This document shows, one piece after another, positions 53,022 to 60,616 of a stretch of DNA of 60,616 bases. Numbering within the stretch: the first letter of the stretch is position 1; each line of letters opens with the position of its first letter. A model generated the notes under the pieces. It was not told the DNA's origin. It saw only the letters and a list, made by a program, of their open reading frames with translations, and ran no database searches. Source of the stretch: CANHEE01 sp043777755 (GTDB lineage: Bacteria > Bacteroidota > Bacteroidia > Chitinophagales > Saprospiraceae); the NCBI GenBank assembly GCA_043777755.1, contig JAYWHK010000173.1, forward strand, positions 1 through 60,616. The letters are read 5' to 3'. The position numbers and the translations under genes are program-made.

Positions 53022-54506
53022 CTATATTAAAAAAACTTCATTTTTAAATTGATCTCCTCGGTCTTCATAATTTTTAAACAAATCAAAGCTGGCGCACGCT
53101 GGTGATAATAAAATGGTATCATTGGCAACTGCGTAGAGTTGGGCAGCCGCAAGGGCAGCCCCTACACTGTTCGTTTCAACTACTGGTATTCCAAAATCCT
53201 GAAAATAATTAATGATTGGTGAATTATCTACGCCCATCGCTACAATACATTTTACTTTTTCTTTGACTAAATCAGCGATTTGGTCGTAATCATTTCCTTT
53301 GTCTTGTCCGCCGAGAATCAAAACCGTAGGCTTATCCATTGCGCCAAGTGCATAAAAAACACTATCTACATTGGTTGCTTTACTGTCGTTAATATACTCG
53401 ATGTCATTGATTTTTGCGACAAATTCCAAACGGTGCGCTACTGGACTGAACGTTTCTAAGCCTTTTTGTATGTCTTCAGCTTTTCCTCCTGACAACAAAA
53501 CTGCTTTTACCGCACAATAAGCGTTGAACCAATTGTGTTCGCCTTTGAGCATCGTTCCTTTTAGGTTAAACTCCAAATTGTACTCTGGATAACGCAAAAT
53601 ACCAATGTCAAAAAGGCTTTTTTTAACCATTATTTTTTGAGGTTTGGCATTGTATTTTTCACTTAAAAAATTCGTAGTATTTTGATTGTCAGCATTGTAT
53701 ATAAAAAAATCTTGCTCTGTTTGTGCTTGTGTAATTCTGAATTTCGATGCAATGTATTTGTTCATATCGTACTCATATCTGTCCAAATGATCGGGTGTTA
53801 TGTTCAGAATCATAGCGATATTAGGGGCAAAATCGTAACAGTTGTCGAGTTGGAAAGAGGAGATTTCGAGAATAAAAAAGTCCTCCCTAAATCCCTCCAA
53901 AGGAGGGACTTCCTGACTAAGGGTGCTTCGCTCAACCTCTGTATTTTGACTTTCGATTTTCGATTTTCGATTTTCGATTTCATTCGCTACCAATCTTGCA
54001 AAACTAAATCCTATATTTCCACCAACTTCGACATCAAAACCGCATTTTTCCATGAGGTGATGCGTAAGGGAAGTAGTGGTGGTTTTTCCATTTGAGCCTG
54101 TGATGGCGATTATTTTTTTATCTGTATAACGGCTTGCAAATTCTATTTCGCTGATTATTTTTGTTCCTTTTTCTTTTAGATCCTTGATTAACTGGACTTT
54201 ATCGGGAATCCCTGGACTTTTAATGCCTAAGTCAGCTGCCATGATTTTTTCAATGGAATGTCCATTTTCTTCAAAAGCGATGTTCGCTTCTCTGAGTTCT
54301 TGTTTGTAATTGTCTTTAATGCTTCCATTATCACTTAAAAATACATCATAACCTATTTTTTGGGCAAGAATGGCTGCGCCTGTGCCAGATTCGCCAGCAC
54401 CAAGAATGACAACCTTAGCCCCTCCTCCAAAGGAGTCCTTCGTGACTAAATCCTCCCCTGATGGGAGGACTTTTTGATTTGTAGTATATGTTAGATTTTG
54501 GTTCAT
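53022..54506 (-). CDS. murD: UDP-MurNAc-L-Ala--D-Glu ligase with two repeat-derived insertions
   Basis: The 494-residue Mur ligase adds D-glutamate. It has VVILGAGESGTGAAILAQ at 32-49, the ATP loop AITGSNGKTTTTSL (134-147), LEISSFQLDNCYDFAPN and NDSKATNVDS. It is about 50 residues longer than usual. Residues about 10-30 (QKVLPSGEDLVTKDSFGGG) form an N-terminal extension, and about 176-209 form a loop between GFSFARLVA and FFILEISSFQ. Both extra segments are encoded by AAGTCC-family palindromes, and the second also by GATTTTC tandem repeats. All catalytic motifs remain. The preceding gene's stop directly abuts its ATG. Confidence 0.95.
   Translation of the reverse strand: MNQNLTYTTNQKVLPSGEDLVTKDSFGGGAKVVILGAGESGTGAAILAQKIGYDVFLSDNGSIKDNYKQELREANIAFEENGHSIEKIMAADLGIKSPGIPDKVQLIKDLKEKGTKIISEIEFASRYTDKKIIAITGSNGKTTTTSLTHHLMEKCGFDVEVGGNIGFSFARLVANEIENRKSKIESQNTEVERSTLSQEVPPLEGFREDFFILEISSFQLDNCYDFAPNIAMILNITPDHLDRYEYDMNKYIASKFRITQAQTEQDFFIYNADNQNTTNFLSEKYNAKPQKIMVKKSLFDIGILRYPEYNLEFNLKGTMLKGEHNWFNAYCAVKAVLLSGGKAEDIQKGLETFSPVAHRLEFVAKINDIEYINDSKATNVDSVFYALGAMDKPTVLILGGQDKGNDYDQIADLVKEKVKCIVAMGVDNSPIINYFQDFGIPVVETNSVGAALAAAQLYAVANDTILLSPACASFDLFKNYEDRGDQFKNEVFLI
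53880..53981. repeat. Coding palindromic repeat in murD, copy C, plus GATTTTC tandem repeat
   Basis: TCCTCCCTAAATCCCTCCAA then AGGAGGGACTTCC (inverse of copy D), followed by a short A+G/C stretch and four GATTTTC-type units (53951-53981). It is entirely in frame within murD. Confidence 0.88.
54420..54480. repeat. Coding palindromic repeat at the murD N-terminus, copy A
   Basis: 54446-54480 (CTAAATCCTCCCCTGATGGG then AGGACTTTTTGATTT) is identical over 35 bases to 56770-56804 upstream of mraY. It is joined to a second small palindrome CTCCTCCAAAGGAG (54422-54435). Confidence 0.9.
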
Positions 54507-55460
54507 TTATTTATCGTAATATTCTATTTTGCGTTTTAATTTTAATATAATTTTTTCATCAAAATCACCTACCGTTGGCATAGTAAAAGTCCTCCAATTG
54601 CCATATTCATCATAAGTATGTCTATCTTTATTGATTTCTTTCATATTATAAGGTTCTGTCGTATAGACCTCCTCAATATTTCCAAGATCAGACACATAAA
54701 ATCTCGCTACGACTTTTCCATTTTCAAAAGAATATCCAACTCTATCATTTTCATACTTTAACTCTCGTTTAGAAATATCGCCAAGCTCATTGTTACGATT
54801 AATTTGTGAGGTTATTCGTACAACTTTATTGTTTTCATATTGGTATGTATCGTACCCCAAAAAAGTCAAATTCCCCAAGTCAAACTGTTTCAAAGCCTCG
54901 CTTTCATCTAATAGTTTAGTAATCTTTATTGTATCTTTTATACCAATTTTGTACTTTTTAGCATTAATGTTGTAATACCTGTACTCTTTTGTATTATTTT
55001 GATGATCAATTTTTTCAATAACAATATTATCAATTGCATCACTTTCAAAATACTTTAAATGAAAAAGCATTTCAATTTTAGAAATTTTATCACTAAATCT
55101 AAAATAACTTCCATATTTTTTGTCATCCTTATCCATTTGATATGTCTCCAACGCTATATTTCCTCTTTCGTCATAAACTACATTCACTCTATGTTCTATT
55201 GTCATTCTTCCCGCCTTTTGGAAGTGATAGGAATAAAGCTCATTTAACTTTCCATCTTTATTGTAGATTGCCGTTACTTTATCTTCATCATCGTTGATAA
55301 ACTCTATCTTTTTAACTATTTTTTTATCGTTTTTATGAAAAATTTTTTTTTCAATTTCTGCAATAGAATAATCATCTAAACGCAGATTTTCAGACAGTTT
55401 AAGCTGCCCAAAAACCACATTTACTTGCAAAACCAAGAGTAAAAAGAGTATTTTTTTCAT
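54507..55460 (-). CDS. Secreted protein with YD-like motifs, in dcw cluster
   Basis: The 317-residue protein has signal peptide MKKILFLLLVLQVNVVFG. The mature part is beta-rich with recurring N-x-x-G-x-L and Y-D-E-x-G-N phrases (NKDGKLNELYSYHF, VYDERGNIALETYQ, HTYDEYGNWRTF), as in RHS/YD-type or Bacteroidota outer-membrane-associated proteins. No catalytic site is seen. Its TAA is followed without gap by the murD ATG, so the two are cotranscribed. It is not a usual dcw gene. Confidence 0.75.
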   Translation of the reverse strand: MKKILFLLLVLQVNVVFGQLKLSENLRLDDYSIAEIEKKIFHKNDKKIVKKIEFINDDEDKVTAIYNKDGKLNELYSYHFQKAGRMTIEHRVNVVYDERGNIALETYQMDKDDKKYGSYFRFSDKISKIEMLFHLKYFESDAIDNIVIEKIDHQNNTKEYRYYNINAKKYKIGIKDTIKITKLLDESEALKQFDLGNLTFLGYDTYQYENNKVVRITSQINRNNELGDISKRELKYENDRVGYSFENGKVVARFYVSDLGNIEEVYTTEPYNMKEINKDRHTYDEYGNWRTFTMPTVGDFDEKIILKLKRKIEYYDK

Positions 55461-55482
55461 TTTTTATAAAAAATATAGTTTA

Positions 55483-55506
55483 TTCGGACTAAAGTCCGAA
55501 CTCCAG
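55483..55506. repeat. Short GGAGTTCGG palindrome after mraY
   Basis: TTCGGACT and AGTCCGAA with 2-nt loop, then CTCCAG, ending at the mraY stop codon. It is the same TAA-CTGGAGTTCGG junction as at the ftsW stop. Confidence 0.8.
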
Positions 55507-56760
55507 TTATCTTATTTTCAGTGTAATAATAGTTACAACTGCCAAAATAATTCCTACTATCCAAAAACGTGTTACCAAGCGTGCTTCAGGGATTCCTTTT
55601 TTCTGAAAATGGTGGTGAAGCGGCGACATCAAAAAGATGCGACGACCTTCTCCGTATTTCTTTTTTGTATATTTGAAGTAGCTGACTTGCATCACTACGG
55701 ATAAGTTTTCTACGACAAAAATACCGCATAATATTGGTATTAATAGTTCTTTTCTTATCAAAATTGCCATTACTGCTATGATTCCACCCAAAGTCAAGCT
55801 GCCCGTATCGCCCATAAAGACTTTTGCTGGATAGGTATTGTACCACAAAAACCCTATACAAGCGCCCATAAAACAAGACATAAAAATCACTAATTCTGCT
55901 GTATTGGGCAGGTATAATATTTTTAAATAGTCTGCAAACAAGACATTTGAGGACACATAAGCCAAAACAATCAGTGTTGCGCCAATGATGCCCGAAGTTC
56001 CTGTTGCCAAGCCATCAAGTCCATCTGTTAAGTTGGCGGCATTGCTCACTGCGGTGACTATCAAAATGATGAACGGCACAAACAATAACCAAAGCCATTT
56101 GCTCGGTTCTACGCCAAACCAAGTTACAATTTTTCCGTAATCCATCTCATTTCCTTTCATAAAAGGAACATTCGTCAAAGGTGCTTTCACATATACCATG
56201 TCTTTCTCCAAACCTCTTTTATCCAAACCTTTTACTTCTTTAACTACTTGATAACCATACTCTTGTGCTTGTTTTGGTGTCATGCGAACAACCACATCTT
56301 TGTGGTACAACATCACCAAACCAACGATTAAACCCAAAATAACTTGTCCCAAAATCTTCCAACGACCCGCCAAACCTTCTTTGTCTTTTTTGAAAACTTT
56401 AATATAATCGTCTATAAACCCAATCATTCCGAGCCAAACAGTGGTCAGAATCATCAATTGTATGTAAATATTATCCAAACGAGCAAACAACAAACAAGGT
56501 ACTAAAATCGACAAAATGATAATGATACCACCCATTGTAGGCGTACCTTTTTTTTGCATTTGTCCTTCTAATCCCAAATCACGGACGATTTCGCCGATTT
56601 GTAACAATTGCAAACGTTCAATAATTCTTCGTCCTATCAACAAAGAAATTACCAAAGATAATATGATTGCCATGCCAGCACGAAACGTGATGTATTCAAA
56701 CAATCGTGCGCCTGGAATGTGGTAGTTTTCGCCCAACCAATGGAATAATGTGTATAGCAT
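55507..56760 (-). CDS. mraY: Phospho-MurNAc-pentapeptide transferase
   Basis: The 417-residue membrane enzyme joins phospho-MurNAc-pentapeptide to undecaprenyl phosphate to make lipid I. It shows KKGTPTMGGIIIILSILVP, the Asp-rich FIDDYIKVFKKDKEGLAGR, NAANLTDGLDGLATG, FMGDTGSLTLGG and C-terminal LMSPLHHHFQKKGIPEARLV. The extra roughly 50 residues around 175-225 (TPKQAQEYGYQ ... KGNEMDYGK) are usual in Bacteroidota MraY. An AAGTCC-family repeat (56770-56804) lies 9 nt before the ATG. Confidence 0.97.
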   Translation of the reverse strand: MLYTLFHWLGENYHIPGARLFEYITFRAGMAIILSLVISLLIGRRIIERLQLLQIGEIVRDLGLEGQMQKKGTPTMGGIIIILSILVPCLLFARLDNIYIQLMILTTVWLGMIGFIDDYIKVFKKDKEGLAGRWKILGQVILGLIVGLVMLYHKDVVVRMTPKQAQEYGYQVVKEVKGLDKRGLEKDMVYVKAPLTNVPFMKGNEMDYGKIVTWFGVEPSKWLWLLFVPFIILIVTAVSNAANLTDGLDGLATGTSGIIGATLIVLAYVSSNVLFADYLKILYLPNTAELVIFMSCFMGACIGFLWYNTYPAKVFMGDTGSLTLGGIIAVMAILIRKELLIPILCGIFVVENLSVVMQVSYFKYTKKKYGEGRRIFLMSPLHHHFQKKGIPEARLVTRFWIVGIILAVVTIITLKIR

Positions 56761-56769
56761 AAGCTTCTC

Positions 56770-56804
56770 CTAAATCCTCCCCTGATGGGAGGACTTTTTG
56801 ATTT
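56770..56804. repeat. AAGTCC..GGATTTAG palindrome, copy B, upstream of mraY
   Basis: Identical over 35 bases to the protein-coding copy at the murD N-terminus (54446-54480). Confidence 0.9.
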
Positions 56805-56822
56805 GGAAATTAGTTTTATTTT

Positions 56823-58220
56823 TTAGGTTTTTTCATTTATGATATTTTCTATAGCCTTTGTCAAATCGTCAGAATTTCTTTTTTCTTTAATATATTCTTG
56901 AATAACCTCTTTATGTTTATTTATTATTGTTTTAAGAAAATTATCATATTCTTCATGACTTGGTTGCTCATCATAAGATCTACTAATAATATCTTTTCTA
57001 TCATACCTAATTTTGTATTCGGTAGCATGAAAAAGTATAGTAAAATCATCGGAATAGCCAAATTCACTAAATTTTGAATAACGAAATATATTAAAATAAC
57101 ATGAAAACCTAAATTCATTTATTCCAATAGTGTCAAAATCTCTTGTATCTCTATCCCTTTCATGTAATATTTGTGTTAATGATGGAAAATCATCTTTATC
57201 AACATAACTACCATAACTCAAATATTGTATATTAGTAGTATAACTAACATAATATTTAGCAAATGCTTCATTGTAATAAAGGAGTTTTTTAAAAAAAGGA
57301 GTAATAAAATTTTCCCATATATCATTTACTAATTCATAAGATTTAATCAATTTTTTACTACTTCCCAAATTCCTCAAATCCACTTCTAACAGTGCAATTT
57401 CTTTCATTAAATCATCATCTTCATCTATATTTTCACCTTTTGCGCCTTTTATCATAATTTCCAATGAATGTACAAGATTTTCAGCGATATATAAGATAAA
57501 AGGCTCAATATTTCCTGCGTCTGCCAATTGTAATACGTTGAAATACTGTTGTTTATCTGTTGTTTTGATGATGACGGGCGGATAGCCGTAACTCATCAAA
57601 ATAAAATTCATCAATAGTCTTGCAGTTCGTCCATTTCCATCGTCAAAAGGGTGTATTCTGATAAAACGGTAGTGAAATTCTGTTGCTAAAAGTACTGGAT
57701 TCGTTTCTTCTTTTTTACGTTCTTCGCTGTACCAATTCATCAAGTCATTCATTTTGGCTGGTGTTTCCTCTGGCGTTGCAAAGTAAAACATTTCACCTGT
57801 TTTTGTCAAAACATGATTGGGTTGCGTTTTATATTTTCCTACTTCTATTCTTCTCGTAACTATTTTTCCATCAGTTGTTTGTGATTTTTTTTCACTTGAT
57901 TCTTTCAAAATCAACGTATGCAACTCTCTGATAAAAGCCTCGTTGAGAGGTCGTTCTTGTTTGACTACTTCTTCAATCCATTTTACGGCTTCATCGTGAC
58001 CCGACATTTCTATATGGTCTTGAAAAGGCTTTCCTTGCGCTGTCAAACCAAAAAGTATCAGTGCTTTCGTTTCACCAAAAGTCAAGGTATTGCCTTCGAG
58101 GTGATTGGAATGGTAATTCCAACCCAACCTAAACTTCTGCATAATGCGCTGTTCTTGCGCTTGCGAAATCGGACGAAGGGCATCAAGCTCTTTTTTTAGT
58201 TGTATGACTCTTTTTAACAT
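56823..58220 (-). CDS. Fic family protein (AMP-transferase type) in the dcw cluster
   Basis: The 465-residue protein has a Fic core motif H190-P-F-D-D-G-N-G-R-T-A-R201, complete for nucleotide transfer. The N-terminal inhibitory motif S38-N-H-L-E42-G matches [S/T]xxxE[G/N], in which Glu blocks the ATP site, so it is a self-inhibited (class II-like) Fic. The flap region VGKYKTQPNHVL precedes the core, and residues 260-465 are a long helical C-terminal domain without obvious HTH. Fic enzymes attach AMP to target proteins. It lies between murE and mraY in the same direction. No toxin or antitoxin partner gene is adjacent. Confidence 0.93.
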   Translation of the reverse strand: MLKRVIQLKKELDALRPISQAQEQRIMQKFRLGWNYHSNHLEGNTLTFGETKALILFGLTAQGKPFQDHIEMSGHDEAVKWIEEVVKQERPLNEAFIRELHTLILKESSEKKSQTTDGKIVTRRIEVGKYKTQPNHVLTKTGEMFYFATPEETPAKMNDLMNWYSEERKKEETNPVLLATEFHYRFIRIHPFDDGNGRTARLLMNFILMSYGYPPVIIKTTDKQQYFNVLQLADAGNIEPFILYIAENLVHSLEIMIKGAKGENIDEDDDLMKEIALLEVDLRNLGSSKKLIKSYELVNDIWENFITPFFKKLLYYNEAFAKYYVSYTTNIQYLSYGSYVDKDDFPSLTQILHERDRDTRDFDTIGINEFRFSCYFNIFRYSKFSEFGYSDDFTILFHATEYKIRYDRKDIISRSYDEQPSHEEYDNFLKTIINKHKEVIQEYIKEKRNSDDLTKAIENIINEKT

Positions 58221-58261
58221 GGTTTTTTTCAGCGAAAAATAATATTGTTAATTGTTCGCTG

Positions 58262-59725
58262 TTAGTTGTTAATTATTAGCTGTTCACTGAGAATTTTTTT
58301 ATCATCAAAAAACACCCTACGCTTGTTTTCAAATTCTTGGTATTTTTCGTGTCCTTTGCCTGCCACCAATATAAAATCGCCTTTTTGTGCCAAACGACAA
58401 GCTGTTTTGATGGCTTGTTCTCGGTCAGTGATGCTCAAGATTTTACGGTCATTTTTAGCAGAAACGCCCATTTCCATATCTTTGATGATTTGTTCAGGGC
58501 TTTCGCTGCGTGGATTGTCGGAAGTCAAAATCACTTGTTGGCTGTAATCGCAAGCAATCGCTGCCATTTTTGGTCGTTTTTCCTTGTCCCTATCTCCTCC
58601 GCAACCGACGACTGTAATAATTCGACCTTTTCCTTCGAGCATATCGTCAATGGTACTCAATACTTTTTCCAAAGCATCAGGCGTATGCGCATAATCAACA
58701 ATGGCAGTAATGTCTTTTTCTTCGTTTCTCATGTACTCAAAACGACCTTCGGCAGCGGTCAAACCACTCAAAACCGCCAAGGCTTCGTTTTTATCTACGT
58801 CCAAATTCACCGCAATCGCATAGACCATCAGTAAATTATAAGCATTAAATTCACCTATCAGACGGCAGATAAAATCTTGATTATCAATGTCTAAATGCAA
58901 ACCTGTAATGCTATTGTCTAAAATTTTGGCTTTGTGGTTCGCAACGTTTTTTAGACTATAGGTTACTTTTTTTGCTTTGGTATTTTGAGTCATCACCCGA
59001 CCGTTTTTGTCATCAATATTCGTAACGACAAAAGATGTTTTTGGCATATCGTCAAAAAACTTTTTCTTCGCTGCCAAATAGTTGGCAAAAGTCTTGTGAT
59101 AATCCAAATGATCGTGCGTAATATTGGTAAAAGCACCACCGACGAAATGCAAACCAGCAATTCTACGCTGTTCAACCGCATGAGAACTGACCTCCATAAA
59201 AGCATATTCACAACCACTTTCGACCATATCGTTGAGCAAATTATTGAGTTGCACAGGGTCTGGCGTGGTGTGCGTTGCCTCTACTATCCTATCGGCTATT
59301 TTGTTTCTGACCGTTGAAAGCAAACCACATTTATAGCCTAACTTTGAAAAAAGGTCATATAAAAGTGTAACCGTTGTCGTTTTACCATTTGTTCCAGTTA
59401 CACCTACTAATTTTAGTTTTTGACTTGGATTTTCATAAAAATTACTCGCTACGATGCCCAATACTTCGGCAGAATTTTTTACTTGAAAAAAAGGAATTTC
59501 ATCAGGTACAACCTTTGGCATTTCTTCACAGATCACGGCACTCGCTCCTGCTGCCAATGCTCTCAAAATATACTCGTGACCATCAACTTGCGTTCCTCTA
59601 ACTGCCACAAACAACGAGCCTTTCGACACCTTTCGGCTGTCAAATTCGATGGTTTCGATGTTGATGTTTTCGATATTTCGAGAAACCGTATGGGCCGCCC
59701 CAATGATGATTTGGTTTAATTGCAT
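58262..59725 (-). CDS. murE: UDP-MurNAc-L-Ala-D-Glu--meso-diaminopimelate ligase
   Basis: The 487-residue Mur ligase adds the third amino acid of the stem peptide. It shows DSRKVSKGSLFVAVRG, the ATP loop VGVTGTNGKTTTVTLLYDL, MEVSSHAVEQRRIAGL, and SDNPRSESPEQI; the DNPR motif is the mark of meso-diaminopimelate specificity. C-terminal AGKGHEKYQEF is present. Its ATG overlaps the upstream YD-like gene by 10 nt. The Fic gene follows after 41 nt of GTTAATTGTT-like simple sequence. Confidence 0.97.
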   Translation of the reverse strand: MQLNQIIIGAAHTVSRNIENINIETIEFDSRKVSKGSLFVAVRGTQVDGHEYILRALAAGASAVICEEMPKVVPDEIPFFQVKNSAEVLGIVASNFYENPSQKLKLVGVTGTNGKTTTVTLLYDLFSKLGYKCGLLSTVRNKIADRIVEATHTTPDPVQLNNLLNDMVESGCEYAFMEVSSHAVEQRRIAGLHFVGGAFTNITHDHLDYHKTFANYLAAKKKFFDDMPKTSFVVTNIDDKNGRVMTQNTKAKKVTYSLKNVANHKAKILDNSITGLHLDIDNQDFICRLIGEFNAYNLLMVYAIAVNLDVDKNEALAVLSGLTAAEGRFEYMRNEEKDITAIVDYAHTPDALEKVLSTIDDMLEGKGRIITVVGCGGDRDKEKRPKMAAIACDYSQQVILTSDNPRSESPEQIIKDMEMGVSAKNDRKILSITDREQAIKTACRLAQKGDFILVAGKGHEKYQEFENKRRVFFDDKKILSEQLIINN

Positions 59726-60420
59726 TTTTTATATTCGTCAGTTCTAAAAACAATATTTGCGCTGGTTTTGTATTCTATTGTTGAAATATATCCTTCTGAA
59801 TCGTAATGAAAAATCATTTTCAAATTTTCCAAATCATTAAATCTATTCGTTTTTGATACCAAAACGTCATTTTCATATTTGTATTCGATTATACATTCTG
59901 GACTATTTGTTGGTTTTATTATTGCAAAAGAATTATTGGGGTAAATTTTCTCGTTAGGATTGAAAGGATTGCGAGTTCTTGCGAATATTTGCGAATTATT
60001 TTGAAAATTCGGTGTTCCAACAGCCATTCCAATAAATATCTCCTTTTCAATCAATCCCTTTTCGTTGTATTTTTTTCGTAAAATTTCATTTCCGTCAAAA
60101 CTGGAAGTTTCTTCTCTTAGTATTCCGTTTTTGTAATATTTGTATTTTTGAGTTATTTCAGCATTGAAATCAGGCTGAAAATGTTTAGATTTTTTCAAAA
60201 TGCCATCTTTTTCAAAATCATTTTTATAAAAAAGTATGTTCCCATTCCAATTCATCTTATCAATATTTCCTTTTGTATCGTAAAAAATTTTGACATTGTT
60301 TCTTTCACTTTTCCCTGTTTTACAAATTGAACTTTTCATTTGTCCATCAGTACGATAAAGCGAAATAACAGTATCGACGACTACATTTTCCTCATTGTAA
60401 ACATACTCAATACTTGCCAT
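59716..60420 (-). CDS. YD-like protein ahead of murE, start uncertain
   Basis: The 234-residue frame has YD/RHS-like phrases (YDTKGNIDKMNWNGN, YYKNGILREETSSF, YNEKGLIEKEIFIG and HYDSEGYISTIEYK), similar in style to the secreted protein at 54507-55460. From ATG 60420 there is no signal peptide. Upstream, the same frame stays open for about 40 codons with coding-like residues (ISVFSTFYSD, KVETEKRHSEDIRFENKKK) until TAG at about 60539, with no ATG. The gene may therefore start at a non-ATG codon or have lost its 5' end by a nonsense or frameshift change. It overlaps murE by 10 nt. Confidence 0.65.
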   Translation of the reverse strand: MASIEYVYNEENVVVDTVISLYRTDGQMKSSICKTGKSERNNVKIFYDTKGNIDKMNWNGNILFYKNDFEKDGILKKSKHFQPDFNAEITQKYKYYKNGILREETSSFDGNEILRKKYNEKGLIEKEIFIGMAVGTPNFQNNSQIFARTRNPFNPNEKIYPNNSFAIIKPTNSPECIIEYKYENDVLVSKTNRFNDLENLKMIFHYDSEGYISTIEYKTSANIVFRTDEYKKCN

Positions 60421-60616
60421 CTTTTTTTTATTTTCAAAACGAATATCTTCCGAATGTCGTTTTTCTGTTTCTACTTTTTCATCTGAATAAAAAGTACTAA
60501 AAACGCTAATTTTTACAATATTACTCGATGTTCCAGTTTTCTAAAAACATAACATTTTTAAAAAATTTGAAAAATAATATTTTAATTTATAGCAAAATAT
60601 CAATTTTTTATTTTTA
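60421..60616. other. Right edge, open frame continuing upstream of the YD-like gene
   Basis: 60421-60538 remains open in the frame of the 59716-60420 gene. On the minus strand MLCF precedes the TAG at about 60539. The rest to the edge is AT-rich. In this cluster the next gene outward would be expected to be ftsI. Confidence 0.4.

Overview
The window is AT-rich chromosomal DNA from a member of the Bacteroidota. The evidence is a gliding/adhesin-type SprB-repeat protein, an 1802-residue Ig/PKD-like protein with a type IX secretion C-terminal sorting domain, LytS/LytTR two-component genes, futalosine-pathway menaquinone genes, TAnnTTTG-type promoter boxes, almost no Shine-Dalgarno sequences, and a division/cell-wall (dcw) cluster in Bacteroidota order. 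A non-Bacteroidia lineage (Cytophagia, Saprospiria or Chitinophagia-like) seems likely, but the genus cannot be fixed from the sequence. I saw no rRNA, tRNA, CRISPR array, prophage or intact insertion sequence.

Layout. 1-8911 (all minus strand): the start of a giant surface protein (beta-helix plus SprB repeats, running off the left edge), a receiver-less LytTR regulator, a lipoprotein, a solo PD-(D/E)XK protein, and a LytTR response regulator with two tandem LytS-type sensors, one of which has lost its phospho-acceptor histidine. 9066-25737: metabolic genes (GapN-like aldehyde dehydrogenase, fused CoA-transferase, acyl-CoA dehydrogenase-proB-proA, sugar isomerase-like protein, adenine deaminase), envelope genes (M23 and S41 peptidases, TerC), two more PD-(D/E)XK paralogues and small lipo/membrane proteins. 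26077-31485: the large T9SS cargo protein. 31589-43317: ferritin-like protein, DUF4173 membrane protein, Coq4-like protein, winged-helix regulator with membrane partner, TPR protein, LuxC-type acyl-CoA reductase, DUF1569 protein, an overlapping TauE/NSS transporter pair, futalosine hydrolase and FMN reductase.

43872-60420 is the dcw cluster, transcribed leftward: (YD-like protein)-murE-(Fic)-mraY-(YD-like secreted protein)-murD-(four-helix bundle)-ftsW-murG-murC-(four-helix bundle)-ftsQ-ftsA-ftsZ. It supplies peptidoglycan precursors (MurE, MurD, MurC, MraY, MurG) and the divisome (FtsW, FtsQ, FtsA, FtsZ). Five genes that do not belong to the classical cluster sit between these essential genes.

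The most unusual feature is the density and placement of short palindromic repeats. At least five families are scattered through the window. One family (core AAGTCCCTCC...GGATTTAGG) occurs both between genes and inside reading frames: twice in murD, where it adds an N-terminal extension and a loop of about 34 residues, and at both ends of an M23 peptidase gene. Another fills the whole ftsW-murG spacer, and a third (GAGAAAAGGC...) appears to truncate a small signal-peptide gene. This looks like an expanding repeat population that is tolerated as protein-coding sequence, even in essential genes.
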